From Acanthaster planci (taxonomy: Eukaryota; Echinodermata; Asteroidea; Valvatida; Acanthasteridae), in the NCBI RefSeq assembly GCF_001949145.1, contig NW_019091512.1, forward strand, positions 285,923 through 334,473: 48,551 nucleotides of DNA. Reading direction: 5' to 3'. The translations under genes and the position numbers were made by a program. This document shows, piece by piece, positions 20,561 through 32,100 of the stretch. The notes below the pieces were generated by a model, which saw only the letters and a program-made list of their open reading frames with translations, was not told where the DNA came from and ran no database searches. The stretch's first letter is position 1, and every line of letters begins with the position of its first letter.

Positions 20561-22065
20561 AAATACTGCCATTCTGGGTGGCACTTTGGCTAACATTTCA
20601 CTGAGACTCCACTTATCAAATCTTGCCGGCAAGATTGATTGTCTGCATCAGGAAAATTATGTGCTGTTTCAGGACTTTATCACCATTCTTTGATCAGATG
20701 ATCGAGTTTCCTGGGCCTTGAATAATTAGTTTTTTCCTGGTTCTCTTATTTCTACTCATTTCATAAAGACGCAGACTTATATGTTTCACTTGAATGACTC
20801 TCCAACTTGTGTACAATCGGGCCCGTAGCCAGTTTCCCTACCAAAGAAACGGGCAATTGAATATTTATACTACCCAGGGCCTTGTATATATTAATACCAA
20901 ATTGCGTTATGTTTGGTGAGGATGCCCTGGTCAATCAATTAAAGGCATATCTTTGAATTATCTCTTCAAAGGGAACCAAATTCCTTACTTCGACTACAGG
21001 TTTGGTACCTATGAGAAAGAGTTATCAGTCACTCGCCTTGGCGTTAACTTGCTGGTTTGAGGAAAAAGTTTGAAATGTTGACTTCCATGTTTTCTTTTCG
21101 AGGGTACTATTGAATTAAAAAACACTCGGATATTTGGTATTTTCATTGCTGACTTTTTGGTCCCGTCTACTAACTGGATACCTCTCTTCTTCCCTTTTCT
21201 CCTCTTCAAACTTGTGGGATACTTCAGTTGTGTACTTTGATAAAACGTTGGCTTCCTCATTAGAAGACTGTCATCTGATCTTTTAACTCTTGTTTTGGTG
21301 AATTTAACAGCCTCCGAATGAACTTAATGAGATGTCTATTTTTTCTAGCGTTTACACTCGCCCGAGCACAGATATAAGTTATCCCGACTGGGCAAAGAGA
21401 AAAGTTGCGTCGCCCCAACGCACAAGAACAAAGAGATTATTTGATTCGAGCATAGTTTTGAGCCATATAGGTCTTTTCTCTTGTAGTTATTTAATAATTT
21501 AACAGTTTGGTGTGCTCAGTGGGCGACCCACAGAAAGTCACGATTTTACAACTTCAGGTGCAACTATTTCAAATACTTCACTTGGACGCCTTAAGACTTA
21601 TTGGAAAAATGCACCTGACATTTTCAGATCGTCCACATTGAGTGCTAATGGGGTGTGCATGTACCCTAGGGAGTCTACCTAACGTGCCAGGGTTACAACA
21701 CGGTGCAATCAGACACCATAGTCTTGATGGCTGCCAATTCTGCACCTCCTCGCGCGGGGTCCGTCACTAACGGTGTGCACATGAACTGCTGCTGCTTGAC
21801 GTCACGACCATTGGTCATGTTCCACGCTGCATGTTGATGAACGGGAATGTTAACGGAGCATGCGTCGTGACGATTGTTATGTTTTCCATTCGTCGGGTTT
21901 TTGTTCCAATGTGAACAATGTGTTCATGTTGGTTGCCATAATTGTTTGACAGTGCCTCTAAATTCAATGTGTAGTAATGCGCCGATTTGTGTACTTGTAT
22001 AAAAAAAAACAAGCTGTCCAAAATAACTTAGGCCTATTTGTAACTTTATTTTTCTCTGTAGAGGA
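20561..22065. other. Intergenic, nothing recognised
   Basis: Mixed AT-rich sequence. Only short frames without family resemblance. Confidence 0.45.
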
Positions 22066-22178
22066 TTTGCATGGCTGTCATCTTGCAAGACCAATGTTCT
22101 GGTTCTACACGGTATGTACAAAGGAGGTTTCCCTATGGAAAACAAAAACTGGTCTGTAAGATGGCTTCCACGCAAGCC
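22066..22178. mobile_element. Short fold-back MITE-like element, copy B
   Basis: Same order and length as the element at 7160-7270 (113 against 111 bases). The left end is TTTGCATGGCTGTCATCTTG and the right end is the inverse, with GTAAGATGGCTTCCACGCAA read on this strand. The shared middle includes GGAGG...TCCCT. It lies in intergenic DNA. The divergence from copy A suggests both are old. Confidence 0.75.
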
Positions 22179-23945
22179 ACTATAATTGTCCGGAACGAGA
22201 TGTCCTCATAATTTCTACATCGTTTCTCCCATACAAGTTGAGAGTTTCCAAAGACTCACAGGTCCATGTACTGCTCCCTGGTGATCAAGTACTGTGGTAG
22301 GGGGCAGAAAATGAAGGATGCGTCGCCTAAGTCCCGTCAAATATACCACATTACATTAAAACAATGAATATTAGAGACGGAGTGTTGAAGCCTTGTGTTT
22401 CTGTCACAGTTCACGCATACTCCGTGAGCAGCAGAGGATATCCAGAGGAAAAAGTCGACAAGATTGAATTGTCCGCTGTCAGTTGTCTCCAAGGCCTCCG
22501 CAATCCCCTCAAAAGTCATCACTGCGTCCGGGGTAAATTAAATGAATGTGGCCCCCGGGATGGAGAGCTTCCGCCGTTAGGCATGGTCAAGGGAGTCTGT
22601 CCGCTTTCAATGGAGGATTCGTGCTGTTGGAGAAGTCATGTCGGAGAGCTCCCACTGAATACCAATTCTTTGCGTTGTTTGAATCCCAATGAACACACAC
22701 CGTAAACTATGCCGTGGGGCTACATTGAAAATAGATTTTGTTTTTCTTAGCGGAAGTTATTGCGATATCTGAGGCAGCCGCATCATTTATTCGACCAGTG
22801 TTTTCATCATTCTGATAATCATTCATTGTCTAATACCCTTTCTAATTTTGCTAGTTTCTGTTAAATATTGTACATTCAAATACAAAATTTACGTCGTTGT
22901 CAAGTGACTCTCTGAAAATGTTTAAGATTGCCAGACAGTTTGGTGCAAGGATAATGCACATGCAAAATGAATGTTTCCTGCAGTCACTGCAAACATGTCC
23001 TGCATTATGTATTTCCAGGAACGTTTGATTGCTGCGGGATTCAGCCCATTCACATTGCGTAGACAGCTCAGGCCGGTACGTGCACATGTACATGCATGTT
23101 GTAACTCTCATAAGGAAAGTACGTGGTCCAAGTGACTTCTGACTTTGCTGGAAAATCACTCAAAATAAATTGCTCATAGGTAAGTATTAAAATTTCTTCC
23201 ATATCTACTATTTGCCGTCTTTCAAGGACATATTTCTGTCCCCTTTCTGTTAAGTTTAAACACAGTCATTGAACAAATGTATTTTGTTTGATGATGATGA
23301 ACTTATCTTAAGCGAGTATTACTGTCGGTAAAGTCTCCATTTGGAAACGTGAAGAGTGACGAAAAGGCGCCTTGCACCACAATAACGCAATTCCACCATT
23401 TTTTTCATTTGATGTTATCACCCAACGGATACGCATATATCAGACGATCCAGCGCATGGGACATCATCAGTTAGTCTAATTGTTGGTCAGTGCCGTCAAT
23501 TCGCGCGCATGCTGGCTATTTGCTGAGAGAGGGAACCCGACGAGCACCTTCTCTGATGAGGTTCACAATGAGCTGTGCTGATCGACTTGTCTTTCAGCCC
23601 AAGGGACTAGTTGAAGGAATTGTCTGATTGGCTTGCTGATGTCTCCGTGAGTGTCGTAGAGAGGACATGTGGGGTCGTGATGAGAAGAAAAGATTAGTGT
23701 CGGTGGGTAGCCCTTTAAAGAGAGTTTCTTGTGTTTAAAATTTCCGTTGTTTTGGGTAACACCTTTAAAACACACCCTTTTTTTCCACAGGGGTTTCTTT
23801 CGGGGCCTTTTTCCGGAGGATTTTTTCTCTGTCGGGCTTCTATCTGCTTTTCCACTGGCAGTTTGTAAACGGTGATAGGTTGTAGAACGCTCGAGGGTGA
23901 CTCTAAACCTGTCCACAAGTAGGATTATGGAACGGTCCGAAACTC
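22179..23945. other. Intergenic, no supported gene
   Basis: A plus-strand frame of 113 codons (22364-22705) and a minus-strand frame of 117 codons (23563-23916) are present. Neither resembles a family I know. The second lies just upstream of the candidate promoter at 24 kb and is lysine-rich by composition only. Confidence 0.45.
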
Positions 23946-24659
23946 GCGTCGATCAAGCATTATGAAGTAGGCGTTCTGTTTATCGCATGGGTGATATCGC
24001 GAGTTTGTGCGCCGGTTCCTGTTTACGCGCATTCTCACAATCAGACTAAAGACTGAGGGGTTTTGCACCGAAGAGCACGTTTGTCTCTGATCTTAGGCTG
24101 TAACAGAATCGGCGGGGAAGACATCAACTGGTGCTGACTCCTTGTTTGCGTTTGCGCACGGGCCCCGGATACACGGTCCGCTGCGCTCATTTCCGTGATA
24201 GTTTGTTCGTCAACCCGTCTCCCCCTCCTTTGCCCCTCGGATTATATCGCACGGCTACCCACAGACGTCAAGCTCTTCCCTCTCCCACGGGCGATATGAA
24301 CGCTCACTTCCCATAATCAGCCCCCGTGCTGGCACACCTGTATTATGTCGTCGAACAGCCAAGAAACATCACCAGAACGAAGATAGAGCCGGCACTTGCA
24401 ATGGACTTTCTGCGCTGTCGTCCGTGATGGGAAGCAGGGACTACCCGAGCTGAAATTACTTGCAGATGTCAACCTGAGGAGAGACCGCATTGACATCCTG
24501 TACTGGAAATATTAAGTTGATTGTAGTTCAGTATGTGAGGAACTACAAGGGAGACGAACCGTACCGTTCCAGTTACGATTGAGGCATATAAGACTATAAC
24601 ATCATTGGGGTGAGTCTGTCTGGACTACCGGGCAAATAATCCCCTGGGTCCTGTTCAGC
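23946..24659 (+). promoter_or_regulatory. Candidate promoter and 5' leader of an unidentified gene
   Basis: GC- and CpG-richer than its surroundings, especially 24110-24400, with pyrimidine-rich tracts and several short upstream reading frames (for example ATG at 24401 closing after eight codons). A good donor GGG/GTGAGT at 24610 offers an alternative exon end. It leads directly into the signal-peptide-like frame described next. No clear TATA box is placed. The strand is inferred from the donor sites. Confidence 0.35.
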
Positions 24660-24722
24660 ATGAAGTGAATCGTGGCAGGGTGCTGATCTTGAGTCTGCTA
24701 TCCTCAGCTCTCGGTCTCACAG
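24660..24722 (+). CDS. Possible signal-peptide exon with disrupted start
   Basis: From 24665 one frame reads VNRGRVLILSLLSSALGLTG, a basic start followed by a hydrophobic core and small residues, typical of a secretion signal. It ends at donor AG/GTAACA (24723) in phase 1, the phase usual after signal-peptide exons of extracellular modular proteins. The only nearby ATG (24660-24662) is one base out of frame and runs ATG AAG TGA. One missing base in the AA run after ATG would restore the frame, so an assembly error, polymorphism or dead exon are all possible. The gene cannot be named because no further exon was found. Confidence 0.3.
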
Positions 24723-26068
24723 GTAACAGTTTACCTTTTCTACCTGGACGATAATTGATGACCGAAAGCTTTTCTACGTTGTTGACGTCGAGTTTTGCGT
24801 ATATGATGATAAATTGACTTAAATAAGTTTTCTTTTATATAATCGGAACTTTAAAACGTGAACAGTAATTTGCTACAATTCTTATTCAATGTCGGCAGTT
24901 AAAAAACCCCAGCAAGGCTGAACAGTATGAAATGAACTTGATTCATTTGTTTCACCTGGGGTTCTTACAGAAATGTTACCTTAATCTGTCTGTTGAAAGT
25001 AAGCTAGTGTGTACTGCTTAGAACAAAAATGATACATGTGTGCCAAGGTGTGTGCAATTCCAGAATTCATCTCTGGTAAGAATAACTGCTTAGCAGACAT
25101 GATTTCCGCGGAGCCGTATGTTTTCCGCAGCAGAATTACACATTCATCACCGGACGTCCTCGTTATTTCTTTTATTACATTTTTGGACTTGCTCGTTATG
25201 TTCAAATGTTAAAATCCCGTCTCTATTAGGTATCCGTATACCTAGCAAACTATACCAGAACGGTTATAAACACAGTTTAAAACAGAAAAAAGAAAACACA
25301 TTAATTAATAAACAGATATGCATTCGACATCTCAAAACACACTGAATCATCGAGGTATAAAGAGTTAACGCTTATTTTATGAAATTATGTAATCTTGAAT
25401 TACATATTCCTAAAAAAATGCTTATGTGTTGAAATTAGTGATAAGAGAAACCCAAATGGCAGCTTATGTGGATATTTAGTTTTGACCTTGTCTGGCAAGT
25501 TATTTCTGTGCGTTATTTTGTTGAGTTGAAACCAGCTTCAGAGAGTTTGCCTCAAAAGATGCATTCCGACGCGTCCGGATATCGTTTACATTTAAGTAAG
25601 ACAATCTTATTTATTACCTTGGTCACATTTTGTGCATTCATGCAAAATCAACTGAGAGTTTCAATGTCGTCTTTTAATTTAAAATAACCAAAAACAATGA
25701 TTTTGGAGCAGTGGTGACAAAAGTAACAGCACCTTGCGATTAACTGAACTTCCGCTCCAAGTTGTGTAGGCTGAATTTTGGTAAAAAGTGCATGACAGGT
25801 ACGTCGTTGTCCTTAAAATACAGTCCTGGTCATCTATAATGATGCAATTTGGAGTAAGACGAATTTTGATCAACATAATTGAAATACAAGAAATGTGTGG
25901 CATTGTATGCTGGCTGGTAAACGTACTTAGCAGCAGAAGATTAAGTCGAAGTTTAGATCGAATTAATTATGACGCATGCCTGCATGCCTTCTTCTTTTTA
26001 AAAACAAATTAGGATGTGAATAAAAAAATCATGCTTTTGACTACTTCCATACACTGGTTTGGGCAAGA

Positions 26069-26139
26069 TTGGCCAGCCTGCATCGATATACCCCAATCAA
26101 GGAAAAAATAACTTTGATCGGGGTATAGACACAGCCAAT
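26069..26139. repeat. Inverted repeat with ATTGGC ends
   Basis: ATTGGC ... TATACCCCAATCAA pairs with TTTGATCGGGGTATA ... GCCAAT, giving two matched blocks on each arm around a short A-rich loop near 26101-26111. It is probably a small fold-back element. Confidence 0.65.
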
Positions 26140-29100
26140 GTACAGGAAAAGAGTATTCTTTTACGGAATAATCCCGTCGCGTCGGTGTCGAAATTAAACT
26201 GTAAATTGAAACCGAGTAGAACTGTTCCGGATCACGCCTCGAGACACGATAGGTAAATATTTCACCATACTGCGACCAGGACCGCTTTTAAAAGTAAGCA
26301 TCTCATCCCGAGATAACAAGCTCGGCATTCAAGGATTCATGGAAGTGCAATACTGGACTTAAAAACCTGTTTATATTCAGCAAGGGTAACTGGAATTCAA
26401 TCCCTTTTACTACAAGAGGGCTGTAGTAAAGCTCGTTGCTTGTGGTGCTGCACCCTTTTTATCTTGTCAGTTCCATGCTGGGCAGCTCCCATGGTCAACT
26501 TGCCAGACCGATATTATAGAATATAGAGACAAGGGGGTCTTCGTATCGGCGATTTTGTTGTGGTTTGGTTGGTGACTTTCCTCGATTTTTCATTCTAGTT
26601 ATTGGTTTGCCTGCAGCCCTGTGATCACCTCGTAGACTGCAATGGACTGTCTCCTCTCGACATAGACTTTTCCATTCACAGTAACACTCCATCATAAACA
26701 TGTATATGTGAATTTCTTCCACCACGTATTTTGTTCATTTCTCTGAGTAATTAAGTAATGCCAGAAAGTCTACCCCTGTGGTCATTTAACACTCACTAAG
26801 CAAAACCTAAAATTCTCTTTACTCAGAGCATGGTGTTGTGTCCATAAGTAAGATTCTAAGTTGCAATTGCTCATTGCTACCAGCAAAGAGACAGTTCCTT
26901 GGGAACATGTAGGTGATTTCTTAGACTCAGGAAAAGTCGTTATATGACATTTGCAGGATTGCACAAGCCTATGTCAATCACTAACTCCTCAGCATAAAAA
27001 GAGCTATACCAGAAAGAGAAGAGCAATACACTGTATCAAAAGGTTATAGATAACGCAAATTCTGGCAGTGTGATTGATTAGTTTGCTAGGCTGTCTGGCG
27101 TTGGAATTATATCACCAGACGTGCTTTTTTTCTGGTCGAAGTCGTGCGAATCCCAACCACGAGTACCAATAAGCAGGAAATGTGAATAGCTCATCGAAGG
27201 CGCAACAGTTGATCTTTTCGACCGGCTAATAACGGTGGCGTCATCGCGACAGCAAACACATCCCGGCCAAACCACTCGCCGTTCGGTTCGAGGACGTACT
27301 TCTGCTCGCTGGAGTGGCGAGGGTTTTCGGTCATATGGGAGTAGTTATGGGCACAATTACGTCCCTCGGAAGGGGTTTATGTGAGCCTCAGTAATGAAAA
27401 AAGATACATGACATCTTTTTGGCGATGTGCGATTGTAATAGGTTTACAAAAAGAGCTGGCAATGGTTTTGATTCGCACACAGGCAATCACGAAATGAATT
27501 TTTGCTTTGTATAAACCTTATAAAAATTTGTAATGAAAACAAGATTATGAACTGGGATTGTTATCCTTAAATATTCTTAAACTAAACCTTTGAGAGCCCA
27601 AGGCGGAATCTAACCTATCACACAACTTCACAATATGTACCAAATGAAGTGACCCGTTTCTGCTAATGCCTTACACACGATTTCTTTCTCATCTCGCGAA
27701 ATGACATATTCTGGAAGGCATGGTGGTTTGAAACATCCATTTATTTATAAAACCTGCCCCGCGAAAACTCGCATTCGCGGGCCGTATGCCGAGTCTCGGA
27801 CCGCAATTAAAACAAAAGGCTTTATCCAACATTGTGTTGACAGCAAGCAAAGTCTAACTTTGCATGGATACGCCCTAAACCTCCCTGCCGTGTACAAAAA
27901 TCCATCATCCCAATAACTACCTGGAAATGAGAATAACGGCTTAAATGTATACAAAACTGTGTTTCTTATATATGTTTATGTATTTTCTGTATGTAATAAA
28001 TGTTACAGCGCCGTGCTTTTATATTGAGCTGCATTGCCACAATATTGTTGAAACAACTTGTTTCAAGTGTATATTAATCTCAGGACAGCCCCTCTGTTTG
28101 TTGCAATCCTGTGTGGCAAGGGCCGTTGCGTTTGTTCAGGGCTTTGCACGTTTTGCACGGTTGCCTGAGGGGTCGGTGTTTCAGTGAATTTCGCATACTG
28201 TTGTCTGCGTTGGAGAAACACCTTTGGTAAATGTGATCTCTGTTGAGTATGAACAAAATGAAGGCCTCAAGGCTTTTTCTGTTTGGGCAATGCATCCACC
28301 AATTTTGTTTTTGCGCTACCTCCGCGGACTATTCTGTGATGGACTGGGAGTGGTTGGATAAATAGCGCCTAGAATTATGAAGTAATATTTTTCACTCGGC
28401 AGTCGGAATTTTTCATACACTTTAAAAGTTAACAGAGACAACAGCTGCCACGAGTTTAGAAAGACAAAAAGAGGATATCTCACTATACATTTGCCCGTTC
28501 ACAACCGTAGCTCGTTTCCACTTGCCCAGCATGTTCTGATGACGATCACTCACTGAGCTGGCGGTAAAAGAAACGACTGTAACCGCTAACAGCAATCACT
28601 GACCCAATTTGACCCCACTTTTATAAATTTATTTAATCTCATCTTCTACATTCGGGTTTAGCCTCTCTTTGTTGGCCTATTTTATTTTACTCAGTCTCAC
28701 TCAGGACACTCAACTCCTCTTCCTTTTCAACCGTTGTGATTTTAAAAGGAAAAGCTTCCATGTTTGCCAGAATGAGAGGACAGCTTTCGTTATCCTACGG
28801 TTTTGCATTACATGGAGCCCACACTGTGATCATTTTTAGGGCTCGTGTCTGATTTCCAAGATCTTTTGTGAATGTTTGAAAGTTAAGACCAGAAAAGAGG
28901 AAGTCCTAAACTGCATCCACTGTAAAGCAAGCGGACACCTTGAAGGGGCAACACCAATTCATCATTCTTGAATTCCCTTGATGCAGAGCAGCTAGACTTG
29001 AAAGCCTACGGCGAACGAATGCTCGACGCAAATCGTGTGCCATCCCCTTTGCCAGCCCATAGCCAGACTACGACTGTTGATAGGTTTATTCTCTTGAATC

Positions 29101-32100
29101 ATGAGCTAAACGCGTGTTGATTGGATGGCCACGTATGTTTCAAAGGGAAAATATTAACTGCGCATGTCTCATTTTTAGGGTTATTTGCATACGTAATGAG
29201 GGCCATGAGAATTCGTGCCAGGCAAGCAGCTGCTTCATTTCATGAAATTCACGTATTATTTTCTCTTTTTGGAAACAAAAATTTCCTTCCCCCAAATATT
29301 TTGATGGTAAGATAAGGACTTTTCCTGACGTGTTTTGTGAAAGTAAAATTAGGAAACAGTACCAGAGCGGTCGAACTAGTGATTTTGGTGGAAAGTTCTT
29401 TTCGTAAACGGTAATTTGTTTACGTGTTGATGCGATTTTTTAAAGCTCAAAACAAAGAATTCGAAGTTTTCCTTAGGTTTTCAAAAGTGGGCTGTGGTAG
29501 AGAGAGGTGTGAAGGTTTTAGATTTGCTAACATTTTCCGCTAGAGTTTTTTCTCTTTCCAACCGTATGCGCTTGTATATTGACCTAACTTAGCACCGATT
29601 CCGTTTATCCCGTAAAATTTACGTCCTTGCGAGCTTTTTAAGATTTCTGTGACTAGGGAACGAAAGACGAACACTTAAGTACAGTGAGATGACATACAGC
29701 TTATTATTGAAATAGAGGTCTATCTGTCATCATAACATTGCTAGAAAATGTTGAAATACACAGCACATACATGCATAAACCACATGAAACCAGCTCCGAC
29801 GCATAATTTTCGTGTACGCCAGAACGCAAGTAGGTTGCAGTGTACACCTTGCACGGTACGTGGCTATATCGATTTTGTTCATGTAAAACACGTTCATCGT
29901 GCTACACAGAAGTGTCTAAAATAACTCATGAAAGTCGAGCAAAAAATCTAGCTAGATTAAACTGATAGTAATGTGTAGTAGAGATTCTGGCCTGTCGTAT
30001 GTAGTGTCTCACTGCTCTGAGGACTCTTCTAAAATTGATAAATTTGGTGGAAAAAAAGGAAAAGATGGTCGATTAAAAATGGAAACAATTTATCATCGTA
30101 CCAACCTCTTTGAGGCTAAATTTCATATTTATGTTGAATTTCTTTTCTCGATTCTGTTTCAGTGTAATCGTTTCTTAATTTTGTGCACACGTAGTCTTCA
30201 AAACGAGAAGGCTCAACAGATGATTGGCAAGTTGTTGAGGACAATTCCGTATAGTTTACGAGGGTCTGGTCAAGTAACCTCCGCCCAAGGTCGAAGTCGT
30301 AGGTTTCCTCACGTCGAGTGGGAGTAAACATACGTGTTACACGGTGGATGGTCAATTTCCTAATATTCTTCATAATAATTTGCATTTCGTTTTTTCTGAA
30401 AGGTTAGACAACTACACAGTTCAGTACTTCATTCTCTTCAGGAATTAAAATCCTGATACTGCCAACTCATGCATTTGTCAAGAACAGCACATATAAAAAT
30501 TTCTTAAAACGAACGTGAAAAAGTACACCCTGTTAAAGCGTTTTTTTTTCTTCAAAAATAACAAAGGAGGGTTCGTTTTTGCTAGACAGAAAAGTTCGAG
30601 TTCGTTTTTACATCTCATGAAAACGAACCGTGAAAAATACATATCTTGTAAACGTCTGGCCCCCAAAATAGAAGCAATATTCTAATATATATGTATAAAA
30701 AAAAAGAACGAAAAGATATACTTTTGAAAATGAGAACTTTATGGCACTATGAGGCCTTCGTATTGTGTCAGAAACAGGTGTATCAAAATTGCAGGAAGTG
30801 ATTCCCGCGTCCGAGCCATATTGGAATTCCTCACACGACTTGCCGAGCACTGCCAAGCACGTATACGTCAAAAGGAATTATGATGACTCTATTTCTCCCT
30901 TCCTCAGACGGAATATTAACAATCTGATTCCTCATTTGCTTCACTCCACGGATGCCTCTGCGGTCACTGAATTATGAATAAATAACACTTTGCCCAGGTG
31001 ATATGACGCATACATGGTCGCAAAAGCCACTGTAGGTAGTTTTTCCGGCCACATAATGTATGCACTGCGGAATTAGGCCTAGTCTGATTTATGAACTGCG
31101 TTAGATTTCGATGAATTTTTAAACCTTTATGTCGGTGACTCCGTGCTTAGCGCCGACTAGTTCTTCTTGCTATGTCTCCAGACAATCACCAGTGCCCGAT
31201 ATTTAATTCTGTTCGTCGTCAAGATTTGTCATTAACGTAAGACCCTGGACTGGCGATCGATGCATCGGCCATCGTGCAAAGCAAAGGCCCCTATCTTTTT
31301 ACTCACTTTGCTGACTTTACAGTTACGGAAGTTTAGGCCAATTTTAAGCATTTTCTGCAATCTCACCGCAGCATCAGTGAAACTACCCTCCGAAGAATAA
31401 TTTTTATTGAGAAAGAATGTGTACGTAACATTCCCCCAACAAATATTTTAATGAAATGTTTGCAACGTCCAACGTGCATTATCTGATACGTGTTTCTGAA
31501 ATGCGTTCCGTGTGAATGTTCAATAATTACTGGAGGTATCCAGTTTCATTTCCACAGCAGTCAGTCTTCAATTGTCATGAAACATTCGTTTTGGAAGGTT
31601 GACACTGACGCTTGAACTATGTGGACGAAATCAGTGTTACCTAAATGAAAAAAATGACAAAGACACGGAAACTTAATGCACCGCTGATGCATGGTGACTT
31701 TGGCGCCATGTTGGTGCCTAGACGCGACTCGGCCCGTCGTTGTAGTAGCCTCAAATATGAAGTAGTAATCGCATTAACATTCCGCTGAAGTACTGTAGAT
31801 ATTCGCAAGGCTTCTGCCGGCCAACGGTATGATCCAGAGCTGACTTCTTTTGCTGTTGAATACGTGACGTTCACGGGTCTTCAAACCAATTGGTGCTAAA
31901 ATTTCTTTGGGGGAGAAAAAGTGTACGTGGCTGCCAGTGGGTCGGGCAATTTGAATTCGTTAAGTACTCGTGGGGGGCTCGCTCGGTGTAAGACAAGGGG
32001 AAGTAATAATAGACAGAATAAATAAATGGCCTACCCAGGGGGAAAGGACGAGGTCATTAAACTTCTAATCTGATAAAAGTGGGGATTGGAAATATCTGCT

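Noticed and set aside
23563-23916. Minus-strand frame just upstream of the 24 kb leader, as a divergent gene
   Set aside because: Lysine-rich composition from T/C-rich DNA, with no domain or conserved motif.
24401-24427. Short frame MDFLRCRP in the leader at 24.4 kb
   Set aside because: Only eight codons; at most an upstream open frame, not a gene.
27270-27300. GGTTCGAGG resembling a tRNA B box
   Set aside because: No matching A box or cloverleaf could be drawn around it.
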